A program made the translations under genes and the position numbers. A DNA stretch of 64,000 nt from CAWIOX01 sp963837775 (GTDB taxonomy: Bacteria; Pseudomonadota; Gammaproteobacteria; Burkholderiales; Burkholderiaceae_D), in assembly GCA_963837775.1 (NCBI GenBank), contig CAWIOX010000030.1, positions 186,001 through 250,000 on the forward strand, read 5' to 3'. The notes beneath the pieces are model-generated. The model ran no database searches. It had not been told where the DNA came from and was given only the letters and a program-made list of their open reading frames with translations. Shown in pieces: positions 29,221-37,788 of this stretch. The first letter of the stretch is position 1. Each line of letters starts with the position of its first letter.

Positions 29221-31374
29221 ATGAAAATATCCTTTCTTAGAGCTTTGGGAATCTGGCGCCGCTTGCGGCGCGGGCCGCGCGGCCATCGGCATCATCTGGC
29301 GTATGAGCAGCAAGTCGAATCCTTGATGCTGCGCACCAATCCGGATGGCAGCTGGATGGAACGCGCCAACTGGATCATCGACGTGGCGGAATGGCTGCGG
29401 CGCGAACCAAGAGTGTCCTTGCTGGATCAAAACGCGTTGCAACGCAAGCGCAGTCAGCGCCTGCACTTCCTGCTGGATTGGCTCGATGTGCACCGGGATT
29501 GCCGGCGGCTGGTGCAAATAAGCCTGCAAAAGACGCTGCGCGAGGCAGCCGGCCCGGAATTGTTTTGCGCGACAGGCCTGCCGCGCGAAGCGGCGTTTTT
29601 CAGCGAATTATCCGAACATGTGATCAAGGCCATGCTGCCCAGAGCGCCTTCGGACTGGAATTTGTCGGCTTTATTGATGGCGATGTTCCCGGAACCGGCC
29701 GATGCCGACTGGCTGCTGGGATTGAACCACAGCATGCTGTCGCGCGTGTGGAAGCTGATCGGGGATGATGGCATTGCCCATACTTATCGCAGCCAGATCG
29801 ATGAAGCGATGATTTATCTGGTAACGGTGGTGGTGGCGGTCGGCATCAGCCCCGATTTCCAGCAGCGGCTTGAACCCAGGCTGCCTTTCCGGGCCAGTCC
29901 TTTCATGGCGTTGCGGCGTGAACTGGAGGCCTATCTGTTGACGGATGCGCGGGATGAGACGGCTTTGCGCAGCGTGCGCATGCTGCTTGGCGTGTGCCGG
30001 GCGCAGACCGACCGTATTTATGCGCATCTGGATGAGTACGGCATCTCGGTCGGCCTGGTGTACTGCATCGAGCGGATGCGCGCGCAACTGGCGCGCATCT
30101 CCAGGCTGATCGATTTGCATGCGATGCAGTCCGCCGAAGGTCAGGCGTCCGGCCGGGTGCAAGCGCTATTGGTCGACCTGATCGCGGCCCATCATCGCCG
30201 CTCATCGTTGCGCGGCTTGCTGCGGCGCAATTTTTCCATGCTGGCGCGCAAGATGGTCGAGCGCAATGCCAGCCATGGCGAACACTACATCGCGCGCGAT
30301 CGTGCGGAATATCGCGCGATGCTCAATGCCGCTTATCGCGGCGGCATCATCACGGCCTTTACCGCATTGGGGAAAATCGTGCTGTCAGGTGTCGGGCCGG
30401 CGCGATTTTTCGAGGGTGCGGTCAGCGCGGTGAATTATTCGCTCAGTTTTCTCACGATTCAGGCGGTGGGCGGGGTGCTTGCCACCAAGCAGCCGGCGGT
30501 AACTGCGCCGGCGCTGGCGGCCAAAATGGGCGCGCTCGATACTGTGGAAGGTTTGCGCGCGCTGGTACTGGAAATCGCCTGGTTGCTGCGTTCCCAGTCC
30601 GCCGCCGTATTCGGCAACCTGATGGCGGTCATTCCCACCATGATTGTGATTTCGCTTGCGATGGCGATATTTTCTGGCGCTGCGCTGATGCCTGTCGAGA
30701 AGGCGCATGCCAGTCTGCATGCGCTATCGATCCTGGGGCCGACCCCATTATTCGCCGCCCTGACCGGTGTGTTGTTGTGGTTGTCCAGCCTGGCGGCCAG
30801 TTTTGCCGATAACTGGTTTGCCTTGCGCCAATTGCGCGAAGCCCTGGCTTGCAACCGTCGTCTGGTCTATGCACTGGGTGCGGCCCGTGCTGCCCGCTGG
30901 GCGCAGTGCCTGGAAAATAATGTGGCTGGCATCGCCGGCAATATCAGCATCGGTATTTTTCTCGGAATGACGCCGGTGCTGAGCCAGTTTTTCGGATTGC
31001 CGCTGGATGTGCGGCACGTGACGCTCTCCACTGGCACGCTCACAGCAGCAGTAATGAGTCTGGGCTGGGACGCCATGACAACGCCTGAATTCTGGTTTGC
31101 AGGGGCCGGGATTGCGATCATCGGCCTGTTGAATGTCGGCGTCGCATTTGCTTGTGCATTCGCGTTGGCACTTAGGGCGCGCGAGGTGCCGGCGCGCGTC
31201 AAGAGAGTGGTGTTGCGCACGGTATGGAAACGCTTCTGCGCATCGCCATTTTCGTTTTTGCTACCCGCGAGAAACGATGCCAACTCGGCACAGCAAGCGG
31301 ATGCGGGTCTGGCGGAACGGCCGGGCCAGGATCAGGGGGATCAGGAGGAAAAGGATGCAGAAAAAAACCGCTAG
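29221..31374 (+). CDS. Gcr-family membrane protein ('site-specific recombinase', PF10136-type)
   Basis: The product is about 717 residues. The N-terminal half is soluble and helical (QQVESLMLRTNPDGSWMERA, LDWLDVHRDCRRLVQISLQK). The C-terminal half has several membrane helices (VFGNLMAVIPTMIVISLAMA, LFAALTGVLLWLSSLAASFA, AGAGIAIIGLLNVGVAFACA). NISIGIFLGMTPVLSQFFGL is a conserved Gcr stretch. The recombinase label comes from Neisseria gcr; no integrase or resolvase motif is present, so a membrane role is more likely. The start is chosen at MKISFLRAL, though no strong ribosome site is visible. Confidence 0.8.
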   Translation: MKISFLRALGIWRRLRRGPRGHRHHLAYEQQVESLMLRTNPDGSWMERANWIIDVAEWLRREPRVSLLDQNALQRKRSQRLHFLLDWLDVHRDCRRLVQISLQKTLREAAGPELFCATGLPREAAFFSELSEHVIKAMLPRAPSDWNLSALLMAMFPEPADADWLLGLNHSMLSRVWKLIGDDGIAHTYRSQIDEAMIYLVTVVVAVGISPDFQQRLEPRLPFRASPFMALRRELEAYLLTDARDETALRSVRMLLGVCRAQTDRIYAHLDEYGISVGLVYCIERMRAQLARISRLIDLHAMQSAEGQASGRVQALLVDLIAAHHRRSSLRGLLRRNFSMLARKMVERNASHGEHYIARDRAEYRAMLNAAYRGGIITAFTALGKIVLSGVGPARFFEGAVSAVNYSLSFLTIQAVGGVLATKQPAVTAPALAAKMGALDTVEGLRALVLEIAWLLRSQSAAVFGNLMAVIPTMIVISLAMAIFSGAALMPVEKAHASLHALSILGPTPLFAALTGVLLWLSSLAASFADNWFALRQLREALACNRRLVYALGAARAARWAQCLENNVAGIAGNISIGIFLGMTPVLSQFFGLPLDVRHVTLSTGTLTAAVMSLGWDAMTTPEFWFAGAGIAIIGLLNVGVAFACAFALALRAREVPARVKRVVLRTVWKRFCASPFSFLLPARNDANSAQQADAGLAERPGQDQGDQEEKDAEKNR

Positions 31375-31519
31375 ATTTATTTTGCATGCTTGACATGTAT
31401 CATGGACGAAAAGCAATACTCAGAGTAGAATCGGGCGCTAGTCGTCCGAGGTGGCCCGTGTAAATTTCAACGGTCTGCATGTGCGTTCAGCCCGTTTCGT
31501 GTTAATTAGCCCAGATATC

Positions 31520-31840
31520 ATGAAAATAATTTTTGCACTTCTCACGCTTGCGGGCGCTGTCAATGCGGCTCTGGCTGCAGATGTAGTTGGCAATCCCAAA
31601 GCGGCCGAAAACAAGGTTGCGATGTGTATCGGATGCCATGGCATACCGGGCTATAAAGCTTCTTTCCCTGAGGTTTATCAAGTCCCGATGCTCGGTGGGC
31701 AATCCGCAAAATACCTGGAAAACGCGCTGAAAGCTTATCAAAAAGGCGAACGCAACCATCCGACCATGCGCGGCATAGCGACCAGTTTGTCGGATCAGGA
31801 CATGGCCGACCTCGCAGCCTATTATGCACAGCAAAAATAA
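31520..31840 (+). CDS. Class I cytochrome c, small periplasmic
   Basis: ATG 31520 gives a signal peptide MKIIFALLTLAGAVNAALAA and a mature ~88-residue domain with the haem motif CIGCH and an axial methionine probably in HPTMRGIATSLSD. The closest overall pattern is cytochrome c4/c553-like. It serves electron transfer in the periplasm. The next gene, another cytochrome c, starts 12 bases after its stop, so they form an operon. Confidence 0.9.
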   Translation: MKIIFALLTLAGAVNAALAADVVGNPKAAENKVAMCIGCHGIPGYKASFPEVYQVPMLGGQSAKYLENALKAYQKGERNHPTMRGIATSLSDQDMADLAAYYAQQK

Positions 31841-31852
31841 CGGGGCCAGACA

Positions 31853-32206
31853 ATGAAAAAGATTCTCGCATGGACCGTGGTCGTATTTTCTGCCGCGATT
31901 TCCTTCAATGTGCAGGCTGCAGGCGACATCGCAGCAGGTAAGGCCGCTGTTGAAAAATATAGCTGTGCGGCCTGCCACGGTAAAGATTTCAGTGCACCGG
32001 TGGATCCTGCGTATCCGAAACTGGCTGGCCAGCACAAGGATTACCTCGAACATGCTTTGATTGCTTACCAGCGCGGTGCCGATGGGGTCAATGGCCGTGG
32101 CAATGCAATCATGGCAGGCCAGGCCAAGCCGCTGTCGCACCAGGAAATAAAAAATATTGCCGCTTATCTGAATAGCCTGCACGGCTCTTTGGTATTGCGT
32201 AAATAA
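31853..32206 (+). CDS. Class I cytochrome c, small periplasmic
   Basis: The product is 117 residues with signal peptide MKKILAWTVVVFSAAISFNVQA, haem motif CAACH and axial methionine in GNAIMAGQAKPLS. LAGQHKDYLEHALIAYQRGA parallels LGGQSAKYLENALKAYQKGE in the preceding gene, so the pair arose by duplication. Together they resemble the two halves of a dihaem cytochrome c4 split into separate genes. A strong terminator follows. Confidence 0.9.
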   Translation: MKKILAWTVVVFSAAISFNVQAAGDIAAGKAAVEKYSCAACHGKDFSAPVDPAYPKLAGQHKDYLEHALIAYQRGADGVNGRGNAIMAGQAKPLSHQEIKNIAAYLNSLHGSLVLRK

Positions 32207-32236
32207 GCCACTTGTTTATTTCAGTCTCAGATCAAA

Positions 32237-32266
32237 AAGCCACGGTGAACCGTGGCTTTTTGATCT
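32237..32266 (+). terminator. Rho-independent terminator after the cytochrome pair
   Basis: AAAAAGCCACGG, TGAA, CCGTGGCTTTTT is a perfect stem flanked by A and T runs, so it works in both directions. It serves the cytochrome operon and the convergent DUF1841 gene. Confidence 0.9.
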
Positions 32267-32282
32267 GGAGTGAGAATCTGCT

Positions 32283-32714
32283 TTAGATTGATGCGCGTCG
32301 CTTCACGCATTCGATATAAGCCACGCCATCCGGCGGTAGCCCATTACGTTGCGAAGTCCAGATCATCTCTCCCAGGCACTCCATCATTTGATGATGCGCT
32401 TCATGTGCCGAGTCGAGGCGCTGTGTCAAAGCCCGATGCGCCAGCCGAATGCCCGGTGGCTGATCGATCGAAACCTGTTCGGCGATCGACAAATGCATCG
32501 ACAAGTGCAGGAAAGGGTTGCTCTGGCCATGTTCAACCGAATAATCGGCTGCCAGCGCGGCATCCATATCGGCGAGAACCTCGGCGTATTCCGGGTGTAG
32601 GCCAATCCAGTCAGCGGCGATCATTTCCATTGGCGTCAGTATTTCATTGGCACGTTGCTTGCGGAAAGTCTCGCAAAAGAAACGGCGAACATCGTTTTGT
32701 GTTGGCGTAAACAT
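32283..32714 (-). CDS. DUF1841 family protein
   Basis: MFTPTQNDVRRFFCETFRKQ is the conserved start, so ATG 32714 is preferred to a codon six residues upstream. The 143-residue protein has DWIGLHPEYAEVLADMDAAL, NPFLHLSMHLSIAEQVSIDQ and HEAHHQMMECLGEMIW, all hallmarks of the betaproteobacterial DUF1841 family. Its function is unknown. The histidine cluster HEAHH could bind a metal. Confidence 0.88.
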   Translation of the reverse strand: MFTPTQNDVRRFFCETFRKQRANEILTPMEMIAADWIGLHPEYAEVLADMDAALAADYSVEHGQSNPFLHLSMHLSIAEQVSIDQPPGIRLAHRALTQRLDSAHEAHHQMMECLGEMIWTSQRNGLPPDGVAYIECVKRRASI

Positions 32715-32925
32715 GGGATTAAATAGAATCAATTTTTTTGGAATTGTACGCGGCTTTCAAGCGTTGTACTGAGGGCGATGCTCTTGAGCGAATTGGTTTA
32801 AGATGGCGCTCCATCCTTGATGGCCTTATCCAGGCTGACAAATCAGGGTTTTTTTGCCTGCCTGCTTAAGGCATGATGGCATGAATAAATATTTCAATGA
32901 CTTTCCCTCATGAATGGAAACCAGA

Positions 32926-33507
32926 ATGTTGAATGACACCACGATCGAGACACTCTTCACTCAGGCGCGCACCCATAATGCCTGGCTGGATAAGCCAGTT
33001 ACCGATACACAATTGCATCAGATTTATGATTTGATGCGTTGGGGCCCTACATCAGCCAACTGTTCGCCGGCGCGTATCGTGTTCATCAGAAGTCCGGAAG
33101 CCAAGGCGCAATTGCTGGAGTGCATGGCTCCCGGCAATCTTGAAAAAACCAGGGCAGCGCCAGTAACCGCCATTGTCGGGATGGACATGGCTTTTTACGA
33201 AAAATTGCCGCAGCTATTTCCGCATGCGGATGCAAAATCGTGGTTTGAGGGCAACCAGCCATTGATTGAGGCTACTGCTTTCCGTAATTCATCCCTGCAG
33301 GGGGGCTATTTCATCATGGCAGCTCGCGCCGTGGGACTGGACTGTGGCCCGATGTCTGGTTTCGATCCGGAAAAAATCAATGCAAACTTCTTCTCTGGCA
33401 CCTCGGTAAAGGCAAATTTTATCTGCAACTTAGGTTATGGCGATCCTGCGGCACTGTTCACACGTTCTCCGCGCCTGTCGTTTGGCGAGGCTTGCAGGGT
33501 GTTGTAA
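32926..33507 (+). CDS. Nitroreductase-family FMN oxidoreductase, RutE-like (malonic semialdehyde reductase type)
   Basis: The protein is 193 residues from MLNDTTIETLFTQARTHNAW (ATG 32926); ATG 32914 in frame adds four residues. DLMRWGPTSANCSPARIVFI is the RutE-like FMN-binding stretch, with NSSLQGGYFIMAARAVGLDC and GPMSGFDPEKINANFF matching RutE/HadB-type proteins. It reduces 3-oxopropanoate or a nitro/quinone compound with NAD(P)H. No other rut gene is present, so the real substrate is uncertain. Confidence 0.88.
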   Translation: MLNDTTIETLFTQARTHNAWLDKPVTDTQLHQIYDLMRWGPTSANCSPARIVFIRSPEAKAQLLECMAPGNLEKTRAAPVTAIVGMDMAFYEKLPQLFPHADAKSWFEGNQPLIEATAFRNSSLQGGYFIMAARAVGLDCGPMSGFDPEKINANFFSGTSVKANFICNLGYGDPAALFTRSPRLSFGEACRVL

Positions 33508-33545
33508 TCCATTGCACTGCTGCGATTGATCGCTTGCTGCAAGCA

Positions 33546-34193
33546 TCAGGCATCATTAGGTGTAGGCGTTTTGGATTTGTATTCGCATAAATCTGCAATC
33601 ATGCAATTCCAGCATTGCGGCTTGCGGGCAGTGCAGGTGTAGCGGCCATGCAGGATCAGCCAGTGATGGGCATCGAGCTTGAATTCATCAGGGATCACCT
33701 TCATCAGCTTATGTTCCACCGCATCAACATCTTTGCCTGGTGCAAGCCCGGTGCGGTTGGCAACGCGGAAGATGTGGGTGTCGACGGCAATGGTTGCTTC
33801 CCCAAATGCGGTATTGAGCACCACATTGGCAGTCTTTCGTCCCACTCCGGGTAGTGCCTGTAATTCTTCTCTCGTGCGCGGTACCTGACCATGGTGCTTC
33901 GATATCAGCAGGCGACATGTTTCGATGACATTCTTGGCTTTGGTGCGGAACAGGCCGATGGTCTGTATGTAAGGAATCAAACCATCGATACCCAATGCAT
34001 ATATAGCCGCAGGCGTATTGGCAATTGGATAAAGCTTGGCTAAAGCCTTATTGACGGATACATCAGTTGCCTGTGCGGACAGGATGACTGCGATCAACAA
34101 TTCAAACGGTGTGGTGTATTCGAGTTCGGTAGTCGGATGCGGGTTTGCTGTGCGCAGACGGTTGAACATTTCACGACGTTTTTCGGCATTCAT
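33546..34193 (-). CDS. nth: Endonuclease III
   Basis: The 215-residue protein has the helix-hairpin-helix LPGVGRKTANVVLNTAFG, with catalytic lysine in the hairpin, the catalytic aspartate in VDTHIFRVANRTGL and a C-terminal iron-sulfur motif with four cysteines (CTARKPQCWNCMIADLC). It removes oxidised pyrimidines from DNA by glycosylase and lyase activity. Its ATG overlaps the rsxB stop as ATGA, indicating translational coupling. Confidence 0.95.
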   Translation of the reverse strand: MNAEKRREMFNRLRTANPHPTTELEYTTPFELLIAVILSAQATDVSVNKALAKLYPIANTPAAIYALGIDGLIPYIQTIGLFRTKAKNVIETCRLLISKHHGQVPRTREELQALPGVGRKTANVVLNTAFGEATIAVDTHIFRVANRTGLAPGKDVDAVEHKLMKVIPDEFKLDAHHWLILHGRYTCTARKPQCWNCMIADLCEYKSKTPTPNDA

Positions 34194-34951
34194 CAGGAGT
34201 CTTTCGGTGTTGCATTTGCGTCGTCATCCTGCGACATTACATCCGGAGTATTTTTTGGCGCGACGTCTTGTGTAGCCATGCTGTCTTTTTTCTGTTGCGC
34301 GCGTGCGATTGCCGCTTGAATAATCGCTTTTTTCCGTGCTTGTGCAGCCACTTCTTCCGGGTTATTTACTTTTTCAGACATGATGCTATCGAGTTTTGCT
34401 GCTGCTTTTGCCGCCAGCCGTGCATCGTTCTCTGCTTTTTCACGCTGCAGACGGCGCTGCCGGAAGTCGTGATGTGTCCGTGCCGCATCAGCCTGCTTTT
34501 GAGACCATGCATCCCAGCCAGTCAGCTTGCCGGTGATATTGACCATCGCAATACAATCGACAGGGCAGGGGGCGACACAGAGATCGCAGCCTGTGCATTG
34601 ATCCGGAAGGATGGTATGCATCTGTTTGGCAGCACCAACAATTGCATCGACCGGGCATGCCTGAATACAGAGCGTACAACCGATACATAAAGCTTCATCA
34701 ATGACTGCTACAGGTCGCGGTCGTTCCATGCCATTTTCCAGATTAAGCGGAATAATTTTTTTTCCGGTCAGCCGTGATAAACGGGCAACACCTTCGGCGC
34801 CACCTGGTGGGCATTGATTGATCTCAGCTTCGCCTTTCGCGATGGCTTCAGCATAGGGGCGACAGGCCGGGTAACCGCATTTCGTACATTGTGTTTGCGG
34901 TAGCAGATCTTCGATTTGGTCAGCTAGTGATTTTGATGCAAGAGAGGACAC
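34193..34951 (-). CDS. rsxB: RsxB/RnfB-type electron-transport ferredoxin protein
   Basis: The protein is 252 residues. TQCTKCGYPACRPYAEAIA plus NQCPP is the N-terminal Fe-S domain of RnfB; ALCIGCTLCIQACPVDAIVG and DQCTGCDLCVAPCPVDCIAM are two [4Fe-4S] ferredoxin motifs. The N-terminal membrane helix of enteric RsxB is missing, and no rsxA, C, D, G or E genes are nearby. A lysine/alanine-rich tail follows. This stand-alone, nth-linked form is common in betaproteobacteria. It may deliver electrons, perhaps to the Nth cluster. Confidence 0.9.
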   Translation of the reverse strand: MSSLASKSLADQIEDLLPQTQCTKCGYPACRPYAEAIAKGEAEINQCPPGGAEGVARLSRLTGKKIIPLNLENGMERPRPVAVIDEALCIGCTLCIQACPVDAIVGAAKQMHTILPDQCTGCDLCVAPCPVDCIAMVNITGKLTGWDAWSQKQADAARTHHDFRQRRLQREKAENDARLAAKAAAKLDSIMSEKVNNPEEVAAQARKKAIIQAAIARAQQKKDSMATQDVAPKNTPDVMSQDDDANATPKDS

Positions 34952-35007
34952 GGCATATTTTGTTGGAATAAAACACCATTATCAGAGTAAACGAGCTCTG
35001 CTTCAAA

Positions 35008-35042
35008 TAAAAAAAGCCGCTGCCTGTTATGGCAACGGCTTG
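35008..35042 (-). terminator. Rho-independent terminator after phaZ
   Basis: On the minus strand AAGCCGTTGCC, ATAACA, GGCAGCGGCTT is followed by a run of eight T. The stem has a single G-U pair. It ends phaZ transcription about 25 bases past the stop. Confidence 0.88.
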
Positions 35043-35065
35043 AACCTCTTTTTGAAACAAAATAA

Positions 35066-36301
35066 TCAGTTATGTTTTTTGATGAAGTCGCCGATTTTTG
35101 GGCAAACCATTTCACGCCAGCGACGACCGGAGAATATGCCGTAATGCCCGCATTCAGGTGCAACGAAATCCTCGCGCATGGATTCGGGAATGCCGCTGCA
35201 TAATTCTTGCGTCGCTTTAGTCTGACCCTCACCTGAAATGTCATCTAGTTCACCTTCCACCGTGAATAAGGCGACTGTCTTGATGTCTTGTGGGCGTACC
35301 AGTTTACCCTCGACAAGCCATGTGCCTAATGGCAAGCAAAAATCCTGAAAAACTGTCTTGATGGTGTCCAGATAATATTCTGCCGGCATATCGAGAACGG
35401 CATTGTATTCATCGTAAAATTTGCGATGACCTTCTGCTGAATCGTTATCACCTTTAACTAGTTGCAAATAGTATTCCCAATGGCTTTGAGCATGTCGATC
35501 AGGATTCATTGCAACAAAGCCTGCATGTTGTAAAAAGCCCGGATAGACACGGCGTCCTGCACCCGGGTAATTATGTGGAACGGTGTAAATGACGGTATTT
35601 TCAAACCAAGAGAATTTTTTCTCAGTTGCCAATGTATTTACCTGAGTCGGTGATTTTCGCGCATCAATTGGGCCACCCATCATGATCATCGATTTTGGCA
35701 GCATTGGATCATTTTCGCTGGCCATCAGGGAAATCGCAGCAAGCACTGGGACAGTTGGTTGGCATACTGACATTACGTGCAAATCAGGACCCAGTTTACG
35801 CATGAAATCTTGCACGTAATATATGTAGTCATGCAGGTGAAATTCACCTTCCGACACTGGAACCATACGTGCATCTGTCCAGTCCGTGATGTAGACATCA
35901 TGGTTTTCAAGCAGGCCGCGTACCGTATCGCGTAGCAAGGTTGAATGGTGGCCGGAGAGCGGCGCTACTAATAATACCTTTGGCTGTTGCAATGCGGAAA
36001 TTTCATTGTCGCTCAAGTCTTTTTTGAAATGAAGCAAGCGGCAAAAGGGTTTCTTGTAGGCGACTTCTTCAACGATACCTATGGTTTTTTGATTAACCTT
36101 CGTTGATGTCAAGTCAAATTGTGGTTTTTCGTAATCTTTACCTAAGCGGAACATTAGTTCATAGCCAGCAGCTATACGCTGCGAAAAAGGCGTGTGCGCG
36201 AGTGGGGAGACCGGACTTGTGAGCAATTTGGCAGAAGCCTCTGCCCATTGTGTAAGCGGGCCCATGAATGCGCGATGCATTTCGTGAATATGGTAAAGCA
36301 T
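35066..36301 (-). CDS. phaZ: Intracellular poly(3-hydroxyalkanoate) depolymerase
   Basis: Starting at MLYHIHEMHRAFMGPLTQWA (ATG 36301, AGGGGA six bases upstream), the 411-residue protein matches PhaZ1 of Ralstonia in length. The nucleophile is a cysteine in MSVCQPTVPVLAA (about Cys180), as in PhaZ1, with the acid in VEGELDDISGEGQT and the histidine in APECGHYGIFSGRR. It depolymerises native PHB granules in the cytosol. No phaC or phasin gene is in this window. A PhaR-like operator lies upstream. Confidence 0.93.
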   Translation of the reverse strand: MLYHIHEMHRAFMGPLTQWAEASAKLLTSPVSPLAHTPFSQRIAAGYELMFRLGKDYEKPQFDLTSTKVNQKTIGIVEEVAYKKPFCRLLHFKKDLSDNEISALQQPKVLLVAPLSGHHSTLLRDTVRGLLENHDVYITDWTDARMVPVSEGEFHLHDYIYYVQDFMRKLGPDLHVMSVCQPTVPVLAAISLMASENDPMLPKSMIMMGGPIDARKSPTQVNTLATEKKFSWFENTVIYTVPHNYPGAGRRVYPGFLQHAGFVAMNPDRHAQSHWEYYLQLVKGDNDSAEGHRKFYDEYNAVLDMPAEYYLDTIKTVFQDFCLPLGTWLVEGKLVRPQDIKTVALFTVEGELDDISGEGQTKATQELCSGIPESMREDFVAPECGHYGIFSGRRWREMVCPKIGDFIKKHN

Positions 36302-36352
36302 TATGTCCCCTAACGAATTAACTAGCACAAGTGTGATGTTAAACTAAAACTA

Positions 36353-36363
36353 CTGCAGTGCAG
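36353..36363. promoter_or_regulatory. Possible PhaR-type operator upstream of phaZ
   Basis: CTGCAGTGCAG fits the CTGC-N3/4-GCAG pattern that I recall for PhaR of Paracoccus. It is about 52 bases before the phaZ start, near the likely promoter. A single short site can occur by chance. Confidence 0.35.
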
Positions 36364-36546
36364 CATAGACTATTTTCTTGTGGCTGTCATGACAGTCTAC
36401 TCGTTTAAATTGCAAAGATAAAAGTTGGTAGGTGGCATATTTTAAGGTGATGCCTGCTTAAGCTCTTTCAAATCGGAAGGCGTTCTTGATATTAAGTAAT
36501 GATAGATAATTATAATTGCAAAAAAACCAATAATGAAATAATCATG

Positions 36547-37119
36547 TTATTTGCTGCCCAGCATAGGCTTTGTAATATCATGGGCGTGAAAGTTGTACTT
36601 TCCACCTGTTTTAACTCTCTTGAGGTCGGAAAAAAAGAGTTTTAATGTTTCTTCTGTAGTTGGAAATGCAATGTCTTTCCAGGGAATTTCATTTTCGGAA
36701 AATAGCTTAACCTCTAGGCTTTCCGTCCCTGCAGCATAGTTGAGATCAAGCAGGGTCGCGCGATAAAACATATGTACTTGATGCACGTGTGCAACATTCA
36801 GTAATGAAAAAAGCCCATGTAGTTCAATGCGTGCACCCGCTTCTTCGTATGTTTCGCGTAGTGCTGCATCGGCTGTAGTTTCGCTATTTTCCATATAACC
36901 TGCAGGTAGGGTCCAATAGCCATGCCTTGGTTCAATTGCTCGCTTGCATAGCAAAATCATTGATTCCCCATCTTGTTCCCATACCGGGATTGATCCAATT
37001 ACCATTTTTGGATTTTGATAGTGAATCGTGCCGCATTGAGTGCATACAAAACGCGGACGGTTATCATCTGCGGGGATGGTCAGTGTGACGGGGTGCGAGC
37101 ATTCAGAGCAAAATTTCAT
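36547..37119 (-). CDS. Nudix hydrolase with N-terminal zinc ribbon
   Basis: The protein has 190 residues. CSEC at residues 4-7 and CTQC near 26-29 form a zinc ribbon, followed by the Nudix domain. The Nudix box GYMENSETTADAALRETYEE continues AGARI and keeps the Gx5Ex7REUxEExGU residues. Zinc-ribbon Nudix proteins of this type cleave NADH, ADP-ribose or related nucleotides. The gene is upstream of nothing obvious on its strand and reads toward phaZ across a 245-base spacer. Confidence 0.92.
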   Translation of the reverse strand: MKFCSECSHPVTLTIPADDNRPRFVCTQCGTIHYQNPKMVIGSIPVWEQDGESMILLCKRAIEPRHGYWTLPAGYMENSETTADAALRETYEEAGARIELHGLFSLLNVAHVHQVHMFYRATLLDLNYAAGTESLEVKLFSENEIPWKDIAFPTTEETLKLFFSDLKRVKTGGKYNFHAHDITKPMLGSK

Positions 37120-37267
37120 AAAGGAAGTAGATCGGCAAGAATGGATTTATGTTTTTTAGAGCGTGACTGTAAAACTGCGATGCGCACAACAGTCCTTGGG
37201 GCAAATTGAAGCAATTGAAGCTTTTAATTGTTTAGTGTAGCACTGAGTGCTGGCATACAGATTGCTC

Positions 37268-37296
37268 TTGTGTTTTTTATGGTTGCCGAGTATAGT
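37268..37296 (+). promoter_or_regulatory. Sigma70 promoter of the initiator tRNA gene
   Basis: TTGTGT (37268-37273), 17 bases, TATAGT (37291-37296). The tRNA starts 14 bases further on, a plausible short leader. Confidence 0.65.
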
Positions 37297-37309
37297 ACGA
37301 ATTATCAGA

Positions 37310-37386
37310 CGCGGGGTGGAGCAGTCTGGCAGCTCGTCGGGCTCATAACCCGAAGGTCACAGGTTCAAATCCTGTCCCCGCAACCA
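37310..37386 (+). tRNA. tRNA-fMet (CAT), initiator
   Basis: A 77-base cloverleaf begins CGCGGGGTGGAGCAG and ends CCCCGCAACCA. The anticodon arm TCGGGCTCATAACCCGA carries the three consecutive G-C pairs diagnostic of initiator tRNA, and the first base pair is the unpaired C-A that blocks use in elongation. CCA is encoded. In enteric bacteria metY (fMet) heads the rimP-nusA operon; here scpB and rluB lie between. Confidence 0.97.
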
Positions 37387-37394
37387 GTTTTACA

Positions 37395-37422
37395 AAAGCC
37401 GCGCATATCGTGGCTTTTTTTA
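37395..37422 (+). terminator. Rho-independent terminator after tRNA-fMet
   Basis: AAAGCCGCG, CATAT, CGTGGCTTTTTTT forms a stem with one G-U pair and a T run. The tRNA is therefore probably a separate transcription unit. Confidence 0.85.
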
Positions 37423-37788
37423 TTAAGATAATGTTTTTCTATGTGGTTGCGATTTTACTGCATTTGTGTAAAATAAAATCCATAAAGTATATGTCGCTAT
37501 ACTTATTTCCAAGATAATTGAAGATTAATTAATGCGTCCATTTTGGCGCATGCAAATTTTTCTTGTTTCTATGGGCGAGCAAGTCCATAAGTTATCAATT
37601 AGAGCGAACTAACTTGTAAAGCTTCGTTCGATTGTGATTTTTTTTGCAATCTGATCATGTTTTCTTCTGTCGCATATCTTAATAATCAGTAAGTGCTCAG
37701 CAGCATTGCAAGACTGATCTAGTCGGTCAGCGTTTAGCCCCTTGTTTCATTCAAATATATTGCAGAATAAGTTGCGCAAAAACCGTAC
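37423..37788. other. Intergenic region before scpB
   Basis: About 365 bases of AT-rich sequence. No gene, tRNA or convincing hairpin is seen. The scpB promoter should lie here. Confidence 0.4.

Noticed and set aside
29221..31374. Treating the Gcr protein as evidence of a mobile element
   Set aside because: The recombinase label is historical; no element ends, integrase residues or cargo genes are present.
31520..32206. A single dihaem cytochrome c4 split by a frameshift
   Set aside because: Each half has its own start, ribosome site and signal peptide, so they are two genes.
37310..37386. Attachment site of an integrated element at the tRNA gene
   Set aside because: No integrase gene or second copy of the tRNA 3' end is seen within the window.
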